64,000 bases of DNA from Cohnella cholangitidis (GTDB taxonomy: Bacteria; Bacillota; Bacilli; Paenibacillales; Paenibacillaceae), in assembly GCF_014107495.1 (NCBI RefSeq), contig NZ_CP041969.1:930001-994000 (forward strand). Reading direction: 5' to 3'. The notes beneath the pieces were generated by a model. That model worked only from the letters and a program-made list of their open reading frames with translations. It had not been told where the DNA came from and did no database searches. Shown here in pieces: positions 44,155 through 52,646 of this stretch (positions are counted from its first letter, which is position 1; each line of letters starts with the position of its first letter). The position numbers were made by a program, and so were the translations under genes.

Positions 44155-45210
44155 TTAATCTCCCTCTTCCGCGACTAGGATTAACCACTCCATAAATCGA
44201 ATTTCGGCCTGTTTGAGTTTAGCGATGAGCGGTGAAAGGGCTTGATCGGATAGAGCAGTATCTTGCTCCTTCAAGGCTTTAAGCAGCTTAAAGCTGATCG
44301 TGTTCCACAAGCCGCTTATCGAATCGATCTGCTCTTTACCTTCGCGCAGCCGGTTCTCTCCTATACAACCGGTTTCAATGTAAGCTTGCCAGACGGCGGA
44401 ACGGATTCGCCTAATCGAAGCGATCGTAATGGCATTCCTTTTCATCCAAGCGACTCTGGCTTCAGGCGCCCAAACCGCCGACTGTACGAAGTCCGCTTCG
44501 AACGCTTCCAATGCTTTCGCGCCGCTCTTGCGGTTGCTGAACCATTGCTGCCATTCTCTCCTTCTCCGTTCCTCCGGAGTCGTTTCATTCGCGAGGGGAA
44601 CCGCCTCGCCGTCCGAATTGCCGTAATAGTACAGATTGCGTTGCGCGCTCTTGCGGATACATGACTTTATGTCCGGCGGCGAATATGGGATAGAGGGTTT
44701 CGTTAATACGAAATAATGCAATTCGTCGCGTCCCTTTTTTACGGCTCCCGCTTTCAGGACTTCGTCCGGATTCATTTGAACGATAGCGCTCACGGTTGGA
44801 TCGCCTACAACGTACTTCTCCCCCGATTGATCCCAACCGTAGATCAAGATGGAATGCTGAAATCCGCTCGATTCCATTCCTAGATTCTCGCGAGGAAAAT
44901 AGTCGAGCTTGGAAGCCTGGCAGAAGCAGATCGCGGCACTGCCCCCGCGAACGCTTTGATTCAGCGTCTTTGAATCGCCTTTGATGAATTTCATCTCGAT
45001 TCCGTAGAATAAATCGAGAGGAATTTGCCGCGCGTCCTTACTGGATAGCAACGTTCTGAATTGATAATTTAAATTCCAATAGTCCAACAGAACCTTTCTG
45101 TAATCGTCCCCATTGAAGTTGAGATAGGTAAGCACGCAGGAAGCAAAACACTCCATATAAGCCAAATTGATCATTCGATTGTCCTTCTCAACAATGTCCC
45201 GGCGCGCCAT
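44155..45210 (-). CDS. AsbE/BtrH-like acyltransferase 1
   Basis: A 351-residue protein with an N-terminal papain-like pattern: Cys21/Cys25 in MECFASCVLTYL, His119 in GFQHSILIYGW and Asp137 in VVGDPTV. This Cys-His-Asp order matches the BtrH N-terminal domain, which transfers a carrier-bound acyl group to an amine. The adjacency to an aryl carrier, ligase and AsbF-like enzyme suggests an AsbE role, joining 3,4-dihydroxybenzoate to an amine. The C-terminal half is helical and of unknown role. AAGGA precedes ATG 45210; ATG 45174 with AGAAGGA is a second option. Confidence 0.68.
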   Translation of the reverse strand: MARRDIVEKDNRMINLAYMECFASCVLTYLNFNGDDYRKVLLDYWNLNYQFRTLLSSKDARQIPLDLFYGIEMKFIKGDSKTLNQSVRGGSAAICFCQASKLDYFPRENLGMESSGFQHSILIYGWDQSGEKYVVGDPTVSAIVQMNPDEVLKAGAVKKGRDELHYFVLTKPSIPYSPPDIKSCIRKSAQRNLYYYGNSDGEAVPLANETTPEERRRREWQQWFSNRKSGAKALEAFEADFVQSAVWAPEARVAWMKRNAITIASIRRIRSAVWQAYIETGCIGENRLREGKEQIDSISGLWNTISFKLLKALKEQDTALSDQALSPLIAKLKQAEIRFMEWLILVAEEGD

Positions 45211-45245
45211 CGATCGCCCTCGTTCCTTATTCGAATTGATTCGGG

Positions 45246-47027
45246 TTAACCTATCCGCATCGTTTGGTGCTGAAGCTCTTGAGCGTTAACGAGCTTCGAA
45301 TATTCTCCGCAACGGTTCATTAATTCGTGATGAGTACCGAAATCAACGACGACCCCGTTATCCATCACGTAAATCACGTCGGCGTAAATAATCGTTTCCA
45401 GCCTGTGCGTCGCGATAAGCGTCGTCTTGTTGTTCATCGTCCGCTCGATGATCGAGAGAACTTGCTCCTCCGTATTGCGGTCGAGCGCGGATGTCGGCTC
45501 ATCCAATATTAAAATTTCAGGTTTTCTGATAATCGCCCTGGCAATGGCCACTCGTTGCCTCTGTCCCCCGGAAAGTTGAAACCCTTGATTATCCAATTGG
45601 GTATGAATGCCGTCCGGCAAAGAATCCACATAGGCTTTCAGATCCACATCGCAAAGCACTTCGTAAACCTCTTGTTCCGTAACCTCCGGTTTACCGAGCG
45701 CGATATTGTCGAACAGCGTTCCCTTGAATAAAAAGGTTTCTTGGGACACGTAGCAGATCATTCGGGATAATTCCCTTCTGGACCATCTCTCCAAAGATAG
45801 GCCGGCTAGCGAGACATTTCCGGTTTCAATGGGCATAAACCCTTGCAGCGTCTTAAACAGCGTCGACTTTCCGGAACCGCTTGTTCCAACGAAAGCGGCG
45901 ATCCTGCCTCGGCCAATCTCGATATTAACCCCTTTAAGAATGCGGGTCCCTTCATATGCAACATTCAGATCCTTGCATACCACGACCGGAATCTTATCCT
46001 TAGGCAACCTCGGATACTCGTTCTCCGTTCCCTTCCCTCCGGCGTTCTCTTCTTGCATAACCGTCTCTATCGGACTTCGAAGGAAATCTTCAATCCGCGA
46101 CATGGCTACTTCGCTGCCCAACAAATCGCTTATGAGATAATTCATGTTCTGGACGGGACTGAGCACGGAGTGTAAATATTGCGCGGAGGCCACCATCATG
46201 CCAACGGTAAAAACCCCATTCAGAACTTGCCCGCTGCCGAATCCGTACAGAAAAACAATCGTAATCGCAATAACGAGAGAGGCCGTTTCTCCCGAAAGCC
46301 TGCGGAACAATCCCTCCTTGATGCTGACTTTCACAAGATCCTTATACATGGCTTCGTTCCGCTGTTCTTCCCACGATTCAAGGTGATAAGCTCTAATTTC
46401 TCGCGATCCTTGAATGCTCTCGACGAGATATGAACCGATTTCTTCATTATGCGTACGGAGAAGATTAACCGCGTCTTTGACAGGTTTGTTATAGAGGCGG
46501 GGAATGCTTAGAAGCAGCGGAATGCCGATAAGCGCGATGAGCCCTAAGCGCCAATCGATCGCTAATATTATGACGAGCGAAATAAACATTTGAAGCCATT
46601 GCCTGGTCAACTCCACGGCAATGACATTGATAAACACGGCGACTTTCGAAGTATCCATCCCCATTAGCGCTATGTATTTCCCCGGACCGTTCTTTTCTAT
46701 CTCGGTCAATGGGATTTTGCGAATGTGGCTAAGAACCTTGCTTCGTAGATCAAGCGTGGTTCTAGCCTCCAAATAACGGAATATGCTGAATCCCGATACG
46801 TTCAATAGGGCTGATATAAGCGTAAGGGCCAGGGATAATCCCAGCAGCGGAATGGCTGCGTTCGTCTCTCTATCGATTAACACCCGATCGATAAACATGG
46901 AAATCAAATAAGGCTGGAACAAACCGAATATTAAGCAAAGCAAGGTCAATAGAAACGCTAATCCCGTTAATCGCCAACGAGGATTGATATATTTCATTAA
47001 ACGAATATACATTTTCACGCTATTCAT
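45246..47027 (-). CDS. ABC exporter (fused membrane and ATPase domains)
   Basis: A 593-residue half-transporter with six membrane segments in residues 1-320 and a C-terminal ATPase: Walker A GTSGSGKSTLF, signature LSGGQRQRVAIARAII, Walker B ILILDEPTSALD and switch IATHRLE. MsbA/LmrA-type exporters of this layout act as homodimers. Located in the middle of the cluster, it probably exports the product, either for self-protection or siderophore release. GAGGGGATAAGTAA precedes the ATG. Confidence 0.92.
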   Translation of the reverse strand: MNSVKMYIRLMKYINPRWRLTGLAFLLTLLCLIFGLFQPYLISMFIDRVLIDRETNAAIPLLGLSLALTLISALLNVSGFSIFRYLEARTTLDLRSKVLSHIRKIPLTEIEKNGPGKYIALMGMDTSKVAVFINVIAVELTRQWLQMFISLVIILAIDWRLGLIALIGIPLLLSIPRLYNKPVKDAVNLLRTHNEEIGSYLVESIQGSREIRAYHLESWEEQRNEAMYKDLVKVSIKEGLFRRLSGETASLVIAITIVFLYGFGSGQVLNGVFTVGMMVASAQYLHSVLSPVQNMNYLISDLLGSEVAMSRIEDFLRSPIETVMQEENAGGKGTENEYPRLPKDKIPVVVCKDLNVAYEGTRILKGVNIEIGRGRIAAFVGTSGSGKSTLFKTLQGFMPIETGNVSLAGLSLERWSRRELSRMICYVSQETFLFKGTLFDNIALGKPEVTEQEVYEVLCDVDLKAYVDSLPDGIHTQLDNQGFQLSGGQRQRVAIARAIIRKPEILILDEPTSALDRNTEEQVLSIIERTMNNKTTLIATHRLETIIYADVIYVMDNGVVVDFGTHHELMNRCGEYSKLVNAQELQHQTMRIG

Positions 47028-47092
47028 TTACTTATCCCCTCTTTAGTCGGCATGAGTCACTTTGTATTTATTCCAATGGCCATAACCCTCGA

Positions 47093-48001
47093 TCAGTTCG
47101 CTCTTCGCGCAAGCTCAAGCTTGCGCAGATAATCCACCTTCGCCGAGAAAGCTTGCAGATCCACTTTCTTGTCTTGGACTTGATACCTTAATACGGCTAA
47201 AATGAGATTCTCCCAGCCCTTTAACAAATCCGCTATTATCGCGCTTCCCGCTGCGGCACAATAATCGCTCGTTGCTTCGAAATACTCGAACGCATGAACA
47301 TAACCGACAAACCGTTTGGAAATAACTCCTGCCAGTTTAATCGATTCGAATAGGGTTTTTGGAGCGTAACCCTCGTTGCTCTCTATGGAGCGACACACGA
47401 ATTTCTCGAATTCAACGAGCAAGCGGCTAGGACGAAGATGCATTTCCTGTTCGAATAAACGGCTTATTACGCTTGTTGCCGGGGAATGCAGAGCTTGAGC
47501 GTTTATTTCAAAGCCCATACCGAAGTTCATAAAATAAAAGGCGTTCCACATATCGATATTCGAAACGTATCCTTCCCAGGAGAAGAATGGGTCTTTCAGA
47601 TGCCACTGCGTATCTTTTCTATGCTTTACGATCACGTAATGAGGAGTATGATTGGAACGATACTGGTTCGAGTAGGGAAGATAATACAAGTCCGCCATAA
47701 CGACGGAAACGCTAGAAGCTCGACCGTCGGCCATTCTATTCTTGAGAACGGCATAATTCTCGTATTTATTTTTGTCCCTATCGAACCAATGCTTGACGGC
47801 ATTCCCGTAAAGCGTCTCAAACCTGTCTTGCCAATCGTAGGGATCCGCTGTATCGCTGTAGTAGTAAATCCCTTTCTCGTTCGCGTCGAAATAAGCGTTC
47901 CACGCTCCGACATACAAAGGCCTATAGTCGAATCGGGCGTCTTCTTTCAGCACGGAAGCATAGCAGTCGAGCAAGCAATGGATAGGACTATTCATTTTCA
48001 C
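47093..48001 (-). CDS. BtrH-like acyltransferase 2
   Basis: A 302-residue protein with the same N-terminal Cys-His-Asp order as the 44155-45210 product: Cys9/Cys13 in HCLLDCYASVL, His121 in NHTPHYVIVKH and Asp137 in WHLKDPFFSW. The rest is helical. It may move the acyl group from one of the other two carriers to an amine. No ortholog with a known reaction could be named. The start (GTG 48001, or ATG 47995) lacks a clear ribosome site, consistent with coupling to the upstream aminotransferase gene. Confidence 0.62.
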   Translation of the reverse strand: MKMNSPIHCLLDCYASVLKEDARFDYRPLYVGAWNAYFDANEKGIYYYSDTADPYDWQDRFETLYGNAVKHWFDRDKNKYENYAVLKNRMADGRASSVSVVMADLYYLPYSNQYRSNHTPHYVIVKHRKDTQWHLKDPFFSWEGYVSNIDMWNAFYFMNFGMGFEINAQALHSPATSVISRLFEQEMHLRPSRLLVEFEKFVCRSIESNEGYAPKTLFESIKLAGVISKRFVGYVHAFEYFEATSDYCAAAGSAIIADLLKGWENLILAVLRYQVQDKKVDLQAFSAKVDYLRKLELARRAN

Positions 48002-48044
48002 GGAAGACCCAACGCTCCCAACTTCATTGGCTTAAGTGATTCGA

Positions 48045-49159
48045 TTATCCGTTGCTTAAGAAAGATCTGATTTCATAAGCGACTTTGGCGACTTCGTCTT
48101 CCGTAAGCGAAATATGCATGGGAAGAGAGAGAATGCTTCGCGCGAACAGTTCCGAGTTCGGGAATGCCCCTTCTTGGTATTCAAGCGACGAGTAAGCAGG
48201 CGTTAGATGAACGGGCACCGGGTATTGCACCGCCGTTAGAATCCCTTTTTTCTGTAAATGTTTTTTGAGTTCGTCACGGCGGCTCGATTTCACCTTTATC
48301 ACGTACAAGTGGTAAACATGGCTTTCATCCTGCGGATCGTTCGGCAATTCAATAGAAGCTTCATCCGCTAAATACGCGCCGTACCAACTTGCTATTTCGC
48401 GCCTTCGGCGCGTCCATCTCTCCAAATATCGAAGTTTAATTTGCAGAGCGCTGGCTTGGATGGGATCAAGGCGCGAATTAAAACCGGGGATGTCATGCTG
48501 GTACCGGACTTCTCCTCCATGGTTTCTTAATTTACGCAGCCTGCCGAGCAACTCGCTCGAGGAGGAAATGACGGCTCCCCCATCGCCCAACGCTCCTAAA
48601 TTTTTGTCCGGATAGAAGCTGTAGCACCCCATGACGCCCCAACTGCCCGCCGGTTTGCCGAATAACTTGGCCCCCGCGGCCTGCGCGCAATCCTCGACGA
48701 TGAAAATGCCGTTTGCATGCGCCCAAGGAACGAGAGACGTCAAATCCACCATTCGTCCGTAAAGATGAACCGGGACAATAGCTTTTGTCCTCGGCGTAGC
48801 GCACGCCTTTACCTGTTCGATATCCATTAAAAAATCGGTCCGAACGCAATCTACCAAAACCGGTTTGCCCCCGTTTGATAGATTGCGTTAACGGTCGCGA
48901 TAAAAGTATTGGCAACGGTAATCACTTCGTCGCCAGGTCCGATTCCCAGCGCCTTCAAAGCCAGGAAGAGAGCATCCGTTCCGTTGCCGACTCCGACGGC
49001 GCCCGTAACGTTGGTATAGGAGGCGAATGCCGATTCGAAACCGGATATGACGGAACCCCCGACAAAAACGCCTTGTTTGGCGATTTGCAGCACCGATTGC
49101 ATCCATTCCTCGCGGATCTCTTCAAACTCTGACTGCGGGGCGGCAAATAAGATTCCCAT
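48045..49159 (-). CDS. DegT/DnrJ/EryC1-family sugar aminotransferase (one-base frameshift)
   Basis: The first frame runs 49159-48851 (MGILFAAPQSEFEEIREEW to YQTGANRFW). The second runs on to 48045 from VDCVRTDFLMDIEQVK. A missing base near 48866-48872 (GGGGGC/AAA) restores GAKPVLVDC and a normal enzyme of about 371 residues. The PLP lysine is in YSFYPDKNLGALGDGG; GNGTDALFLALKAL and VEDCAQAAGA are conserved. It should transfer an amino group to a keto sugar or keto cyclitol made by the adjacent dehydrogenase. AGGAGATGGAAA precedes the ATG, inside the end of the dehydrogenase gene. Confidence 0.82.
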
Positions 49160-50156
49160 TTTCCATCTCCTGACGGTTTAGCGAAGATAAACGAATCCAT
49201 TCCACGATTTTCATGGCCTCGATGGCCTCCTCTAGCGTGACTTCCGGCTTTGCTCCATATCGTACGGAGTCCGCGAACGAGGAATAAATACGAATGGCGC
49301 CTTTGTTGAGCGAAGGTTCCAGCATGATCGGTTGGGTCGGCTTTCCCTTCACGTGCACGCTTGCTTCCCGTTCCGAAACGATCTGAAGCGTAGCTTTGTC
49401 TCCTCCGACTACCCATAAGGGAGCGGGGACGTTCGAAGCAAAATTAATATCCATCGACATGACGACGTTACGTTCCGTCGTAAACGTGGCTCGCACGTAA
49501 TCGTCGACTTCGCCTTGCTCCCAGCTTAAGGTTTTCATGCTGGCATTGATATCCACGCATCGACCGAAATCCAACTGCAGCAGTTGGTCGATCAGATGGA
49601 TCCCCCAATCCAGCAATGCCCCGCCGCCGTAAGCCTTCTCATTGCGCCATTCTTGATGAAACGACTTCACCCCGAACGATGCTCCCGAGCCGAACATATG
49701 ATGGCGCCTCTCTACGAACAAAATCGATCCCAAGGCCTCCTCGTTAATCATTTGCTTAACCAGCAAAAAATCGCTGTCGAAGCGTCTGTTGTGAAAGACG
49801 GATACGATCTTGCCTTCTTGCTCGGCAATGGTTTGCAATCGAACGGCTTCCTCCGAAGATAAGGTTACCGGTTTCTCGATTAATACATGTTTTCCGCTGC
49901 GCAACGCTTGTTCGGCTAATCGAAAGTGGCTATTGGGCGGCGTTGCGATTAACACGGCTTCTGCCGGGGACGACAGCAAATCTTCAAGCCGCTCGAAGAT
50001 ATCAAATCCTCTTTTGGCCGCCAGCGCCAAACGTTGAGGAGTTACGTCGAATACTCCGGCAACTTCGATCCGGGGTAACTGTTTGAGCAAGGGGAGATGA
50101 ATGAGTTCGACAATTCTACCGAAACCGACGATCCCTAATGGTATGGTTTCGCTCAT
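49122..50156 (-). CDS. Gfo/Idh/MocA-family dehydrogenase of the cluster
   Basis: A 344-residue NAD(P)-dependent oxidoreductase. The nucleotide fold is LGIVGFGRIVELIHLPLL, the catalytic region has HVLIEKPVT (Lys) and GGGALLDWGIHLIDQLL (His). Relatives oxidise glucose-6-phosphate at C3 (NtdC, with aminotransferase NtdA making kanosamine phosphate) or myo-inositol. Pairing with the overlapping aminotransferase points to an amino sugar or aminocyclitol. It overlaps that gene by 38 bases and follows carrier protein 3 by 3 bases. Confidence 0.85.
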   Translation of the reverse strand: MSETIPLGIVGFGRIVELIHLPLLKQLPRIEVAGVFDVTPQRLALAAKRGFDIFERLEDLLSSPAEAVLIATPPNSHFRLAEQALRSGKHVLIEKPVTLSSEEAVRLQTIAEQEGKIVSVFHNRRFDSDFLLVKQMINEEALGSILFVERRHHMFGSGASFGVKSFHQEWRNEKAYGGGALLDWGIHLIDQLLQLDFGRCVDINASMKTLSWEQGEVDDYVRATFTTERNVVMSMDINFASNVPAPLWVVGGDKATLQIVSEREASVHVKGKPTQPIMLEPSLNKGAIRIYSSFADSVRYGAKPEVTLEEAIEAMKIVEWIRLSSLNRQEMENGNLICRPAVRV

Positions 50157-50159
50157 CGG

Positions 50160-50420
50160 TTACACGGTTGCCTTCTGAAGAGATTCAATAAAATCGGCCA
50201 AAGAACCCGCCGTCGAAAAGACGTTAAGATCGATTTCCTCTTCTGGTATCGATACTTGAAACACCTCTTCTATGTACACGATTAATTGCAGCATCATAAT
50301 GGAATCGATATTCAAGTCATCATAAAGTTTGTCCGTTTCCCGAAGGATTTCCGGCGCTTCCAGCTCCAAGTTTTCTACGATTACGTTTCTTAACTCATTC
50401 ATGATCTCGTTTCTGTTCAT
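50160..50420 (-). CDS. Carrier protein 3 of the cluster
   Basis: An 86-residue carrier protein with Ser40 in LYDDLNIDSIMMLQLIVYIEE as the phosphopantetheine site (motif quoted as DSIMMLQ). It lies 3 bases after ligase C and is its probable partner. The alternative function, fatty-acid ACP, is unlikely given the context. Confidence 0.9.
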   Translation of the reverse strand: MNRNEIMNELRNVIVENLELEAPEILRETDKLYDDLNIDSIMMLQLIVYIEEVFQVSIPEEEIDLNVFSTAGSLADFIESLQKATV

Positions 50421-50423
50421 TCA

Positions 50424-51680
50424 TTATTCATCTCCAGTCGCGGAATAGGTTTTGCGATTGATTTTACCGGACGGCATCCTCTGTATTTCATCCGTCATTT
50501 CGATGACGCTGGGCACCTTGTAGCTTGGCAAACGCGCGATGCACCACGATTTTACGTCTTGTTCGCTAATATGGGGATCGGCAACGACCACGGCCTTGAC
50601 TGCATCCCCCCATACCCGGTGCCGGGTCTTCAACACGATCGATTCTTGAACGCCGGGCAACCGTCCTATAACCGATTCGACTTCGTAAGGAATGACCTTT
50701 AACCCGGAAACGTTAATTAAATCGTCTAATCTGCCCAAAATATTCAAGCGGTTGGACACGGGGTCCATAAACCCCAGATCCCTAGTCGCGACTATATTCT
50801 TGCCATCCGTCACCATCACTTCTCCGCGCGAATCATCGTATGCTTGTTCGTCGCGTCCAATCGATAACCGCAAATGCCCTAAGGGAAAACCCACGTCCGT
50901 ACTAGAGAAAGGATGTTTGGCGACGGATATGCATCCCGCTTCGGTACAGCCGTATTGCTGCCATACTTCGTCCGTATTGAGCTTCGTATTCAGGAGAAGT
51001 TCATCGGACAGCGGAGAGCCCGAAAAAACAACTTTGTGGCCATGAAGTTGGCTATTGTCTAGTGCGTTTAATATGCCGTAATGAAAGGGGACCGTATATA
51101 CGATAGGCGCTTGGGCGGATTTGATCGCGTGCAGGGCGAATTTGGGATTTTTCTCCTGCACGACAACCGGGACGACTTTTCTCGCTAGCGCAGTCAATAC
51201 GCCCGCGATGAGCCCGTAGGAATGAGAAACCGGCACAAGTATGATCGGCGTTTCCTTCGGAGCGTCGCCGAATAATACATTGTAATGGTCTATTTCTATC
51301 CCGATTTGGGTCCATGTACGGGCAATTAGTTTGGGCTTGCCCGTCGTTCCCGATGTGTACTGAAGCATCGACGCGATAGATTCGGTTCGGGAACCGTTCA
51401 TAGATAGGATCGTATTCCAACAAGAATAAATAAGATAACGACAATCCGCATCCGCGGCCATTTCCCTCGCCGACTCTGCGGGCGTATTGCCGTGAATAAG
51501 AAGAACCGATCCTCCTCTATCTCTGAGATACATGACGATCGTCAGCAGATCAAACGCGTGATGTACGCAAACCGCGTATCTTTTCCCTTCCGGATTACGA
51601 TATTCCCCCATTCTTTTCATCTCTTCATACCTTGCCGACAAGTCGGAACTCTCGTACGTTTGGCTGTCGATTTTGAGCAT
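50424..51680 (-). CDS. Adenylate-forming ligase C of the cluster
   Basis: A 418-residue ANL enzyme, short at the N-terminus. SMLQYTSGTTGKPKLIART is the P-loop, WQQYGCTEAGC is A5, TRDLGFMD and LNILGRLDDLINVSG are A7/A8, and the C-terminal catalytic lysine is in MPSGKINRKTY. Its length is close to aryl-acid ligases of the AsbC type, so it may load an aryl or hydroxy acid on carrier protein 3. First gene of the minus-strand cluster; AAGGGG precedes the ATG, with a promoter about 57 bases upstream. Confidence 0.82.
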   Translation of the reverse strand: MLKIDSQTYESSDLSARYEEMKRMGEYRNPEGKRYAVCVHHAFDLLTIVMYLRDRGGSVLLIHGNTPAESAREMAADADCRYLIYSCWNTILSMNGSRTESIASMLQYTSGTTGKPKLIARTWTQIGIEIDHYNVLFGDAPKETPIILVPVSHSYGLIAGVLTALARKVVPVVVQEKNPKFALHAIKSAQAPIVYTVPFHYGILNALDNSQLHGHKVVFSGSPLSDELLLNTKLNTDEVWQQYGCTEAGCISVAKHPFSSTDVGFPLGHLRLSIGRDEQAYDDSRGEVMVTDGKNIVATRDLGFMDPVSNRLNILGRLDDLINVSGLKVIPYEVESVIGRLPGVQESIVLKTRHRVWGDAVKAVVVADPHISEQDVKSWCIARLPSYKVPSVIEMTDEIQRMPSGKINRKTYSATGDE

Positions 51681-51718
51681 CCAGCACCCCTTAACAATCG
51701 AATAGTCAAATGGTATAG

Positions 51719-51737
51719 TATGGTTTGAACAACCATA
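51719..51737. promoter_or_regulatory. Palindromic operator candidate in the divergent promoter region
   Basis: TATGGTT-TGAAC-AACCATA is a perfect 7-bp inverted repeat. It lies just downstream of the -10 of the biosynthetic operon and between that operon and the divergent AraC gene. Confidence 0.5.
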
Positions 51738-51766
51738 TTTTACCTAGTCTTCCTGAATGCGAACAA
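51737..51766 (-). promoter_or_regulatory. Promoter of the minus-strand biosynthetic operon
   Basis: On the minus strand TTGTTC (51766-51761) and TAAAAT (51742-51737) are spaced by 18 bases. Confidence 0.5.
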
Positions 51767-51842
51767 TATTATATTTTTCAGATGTTGGTACATTGTTAAG
51801 AATTTACCTGCTTGCGGTAAACTTTTCTTAAGGAGGGACGGC

Positions 51843-52634
51843 ATGCCGTTACCATTCGAGGAGGCGCTTCCTGCCCAGTTCGTAGCTTTTCACCACCCCG
51901 AATCACCGGAATGGGACTGTCCCTATTTCGTTCTCCTATGGCCCAAAATGGACAATCCCTCACAACGTTTAACGCCGATTACATTCGCCCCGCCTCATAC
52001 GCCTCTTCATACCAACGTACATCTGCATCAATATTATTGCGTTTTATTTCAAAGCTCTTTTCTCGATTCCGCGGACATCATCGCGAACGGCAAAGAACCC
52101 GTAATCATACCCGCTACTTTATATACAAGGCATCTGCAGGAGCTTATTTCTTATTTGTATCTCAATCCCGACCAGAACCAAGCTAGACTGTCATGTTTAA
52201 TATCAGCGTTAATCAACGAAATGATCGGGAACGTTACGGCGGTTCGAAAGCCGCTTCCGCCTATGGCGAACGACCGTAAAGCCGATGCCTTGAAAGAGGG
52301 AAAAGCCATTATCTACGCAACGAGATACATGAGAAAAAACATGAGCAATCCGCATTTGTCGTTGAATCATATCGCAAACGCCATCGGTTACCATCCGAAC
52401 TACTTCTGTTATGAGTTCAGCAAGGTTTTTTCCGTGTCGCCTATTCGGTTTTTGAACAATCTCAGACTGAAGCGCACCTTGCAGTTACTCGAGAATTCCG
52501 ATTTAAACGTGAAAACCATATGCGAGATCGTCGGGTTTCCTAATGCAGGAAGGCTAATCAGCATGGTGAGAGCCACTTCGGGAATGAGTCCGGTGTTATT
52601 CAGGCGTTCAAAGAGACTCCAACATATCAAATAA
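51843..52634 (+). CDS. AraC-family transcriptional regulator of the cluster
   Basis: A 263-residue regulator. The N-terminal half (about 1-150) has a cupin-like ligand-binding region with HTPLHTNVHLHQYYCVLF. The C-terminal two helix-turn-helix units are NPHLSLNHIANAIGYHPNYF and LNVKTICEIVGFPNAGRLI, followed by TSGMSPVLFRR. It is divergent from the biosynthetic operon and followed 12 bases later by the glycosyltransferase gene. The clean AAGGAGG 6 bases before the ATG supports the start. It probably controls both arms. Confidence 0.88.
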   Translation: MPLPFEEALPAQFVAFHHPESPEWDCPYFVLLWPKMDNPSQRLTPITFAPPHTPLHTNVHLHQYYCVLFQSSFLDSADIIANGKEPVIIPATLYTRHLQELISYLYLNPDQNQARLSCLISALINEMIGNVTAVRKPLPPMANDRKADALKEGKAIIYATRYMRKNMSNPHLSLNHIANAIGYHPNYFCYEFSKVFSVSPIRFLNNLRLKRTLQLLENSDLNVKTICEIVGFPNAGRLISMVRATSGMSPVLFRRSKRLQHIK

Positions 52635-52646
52635 AGGAGCATACGT

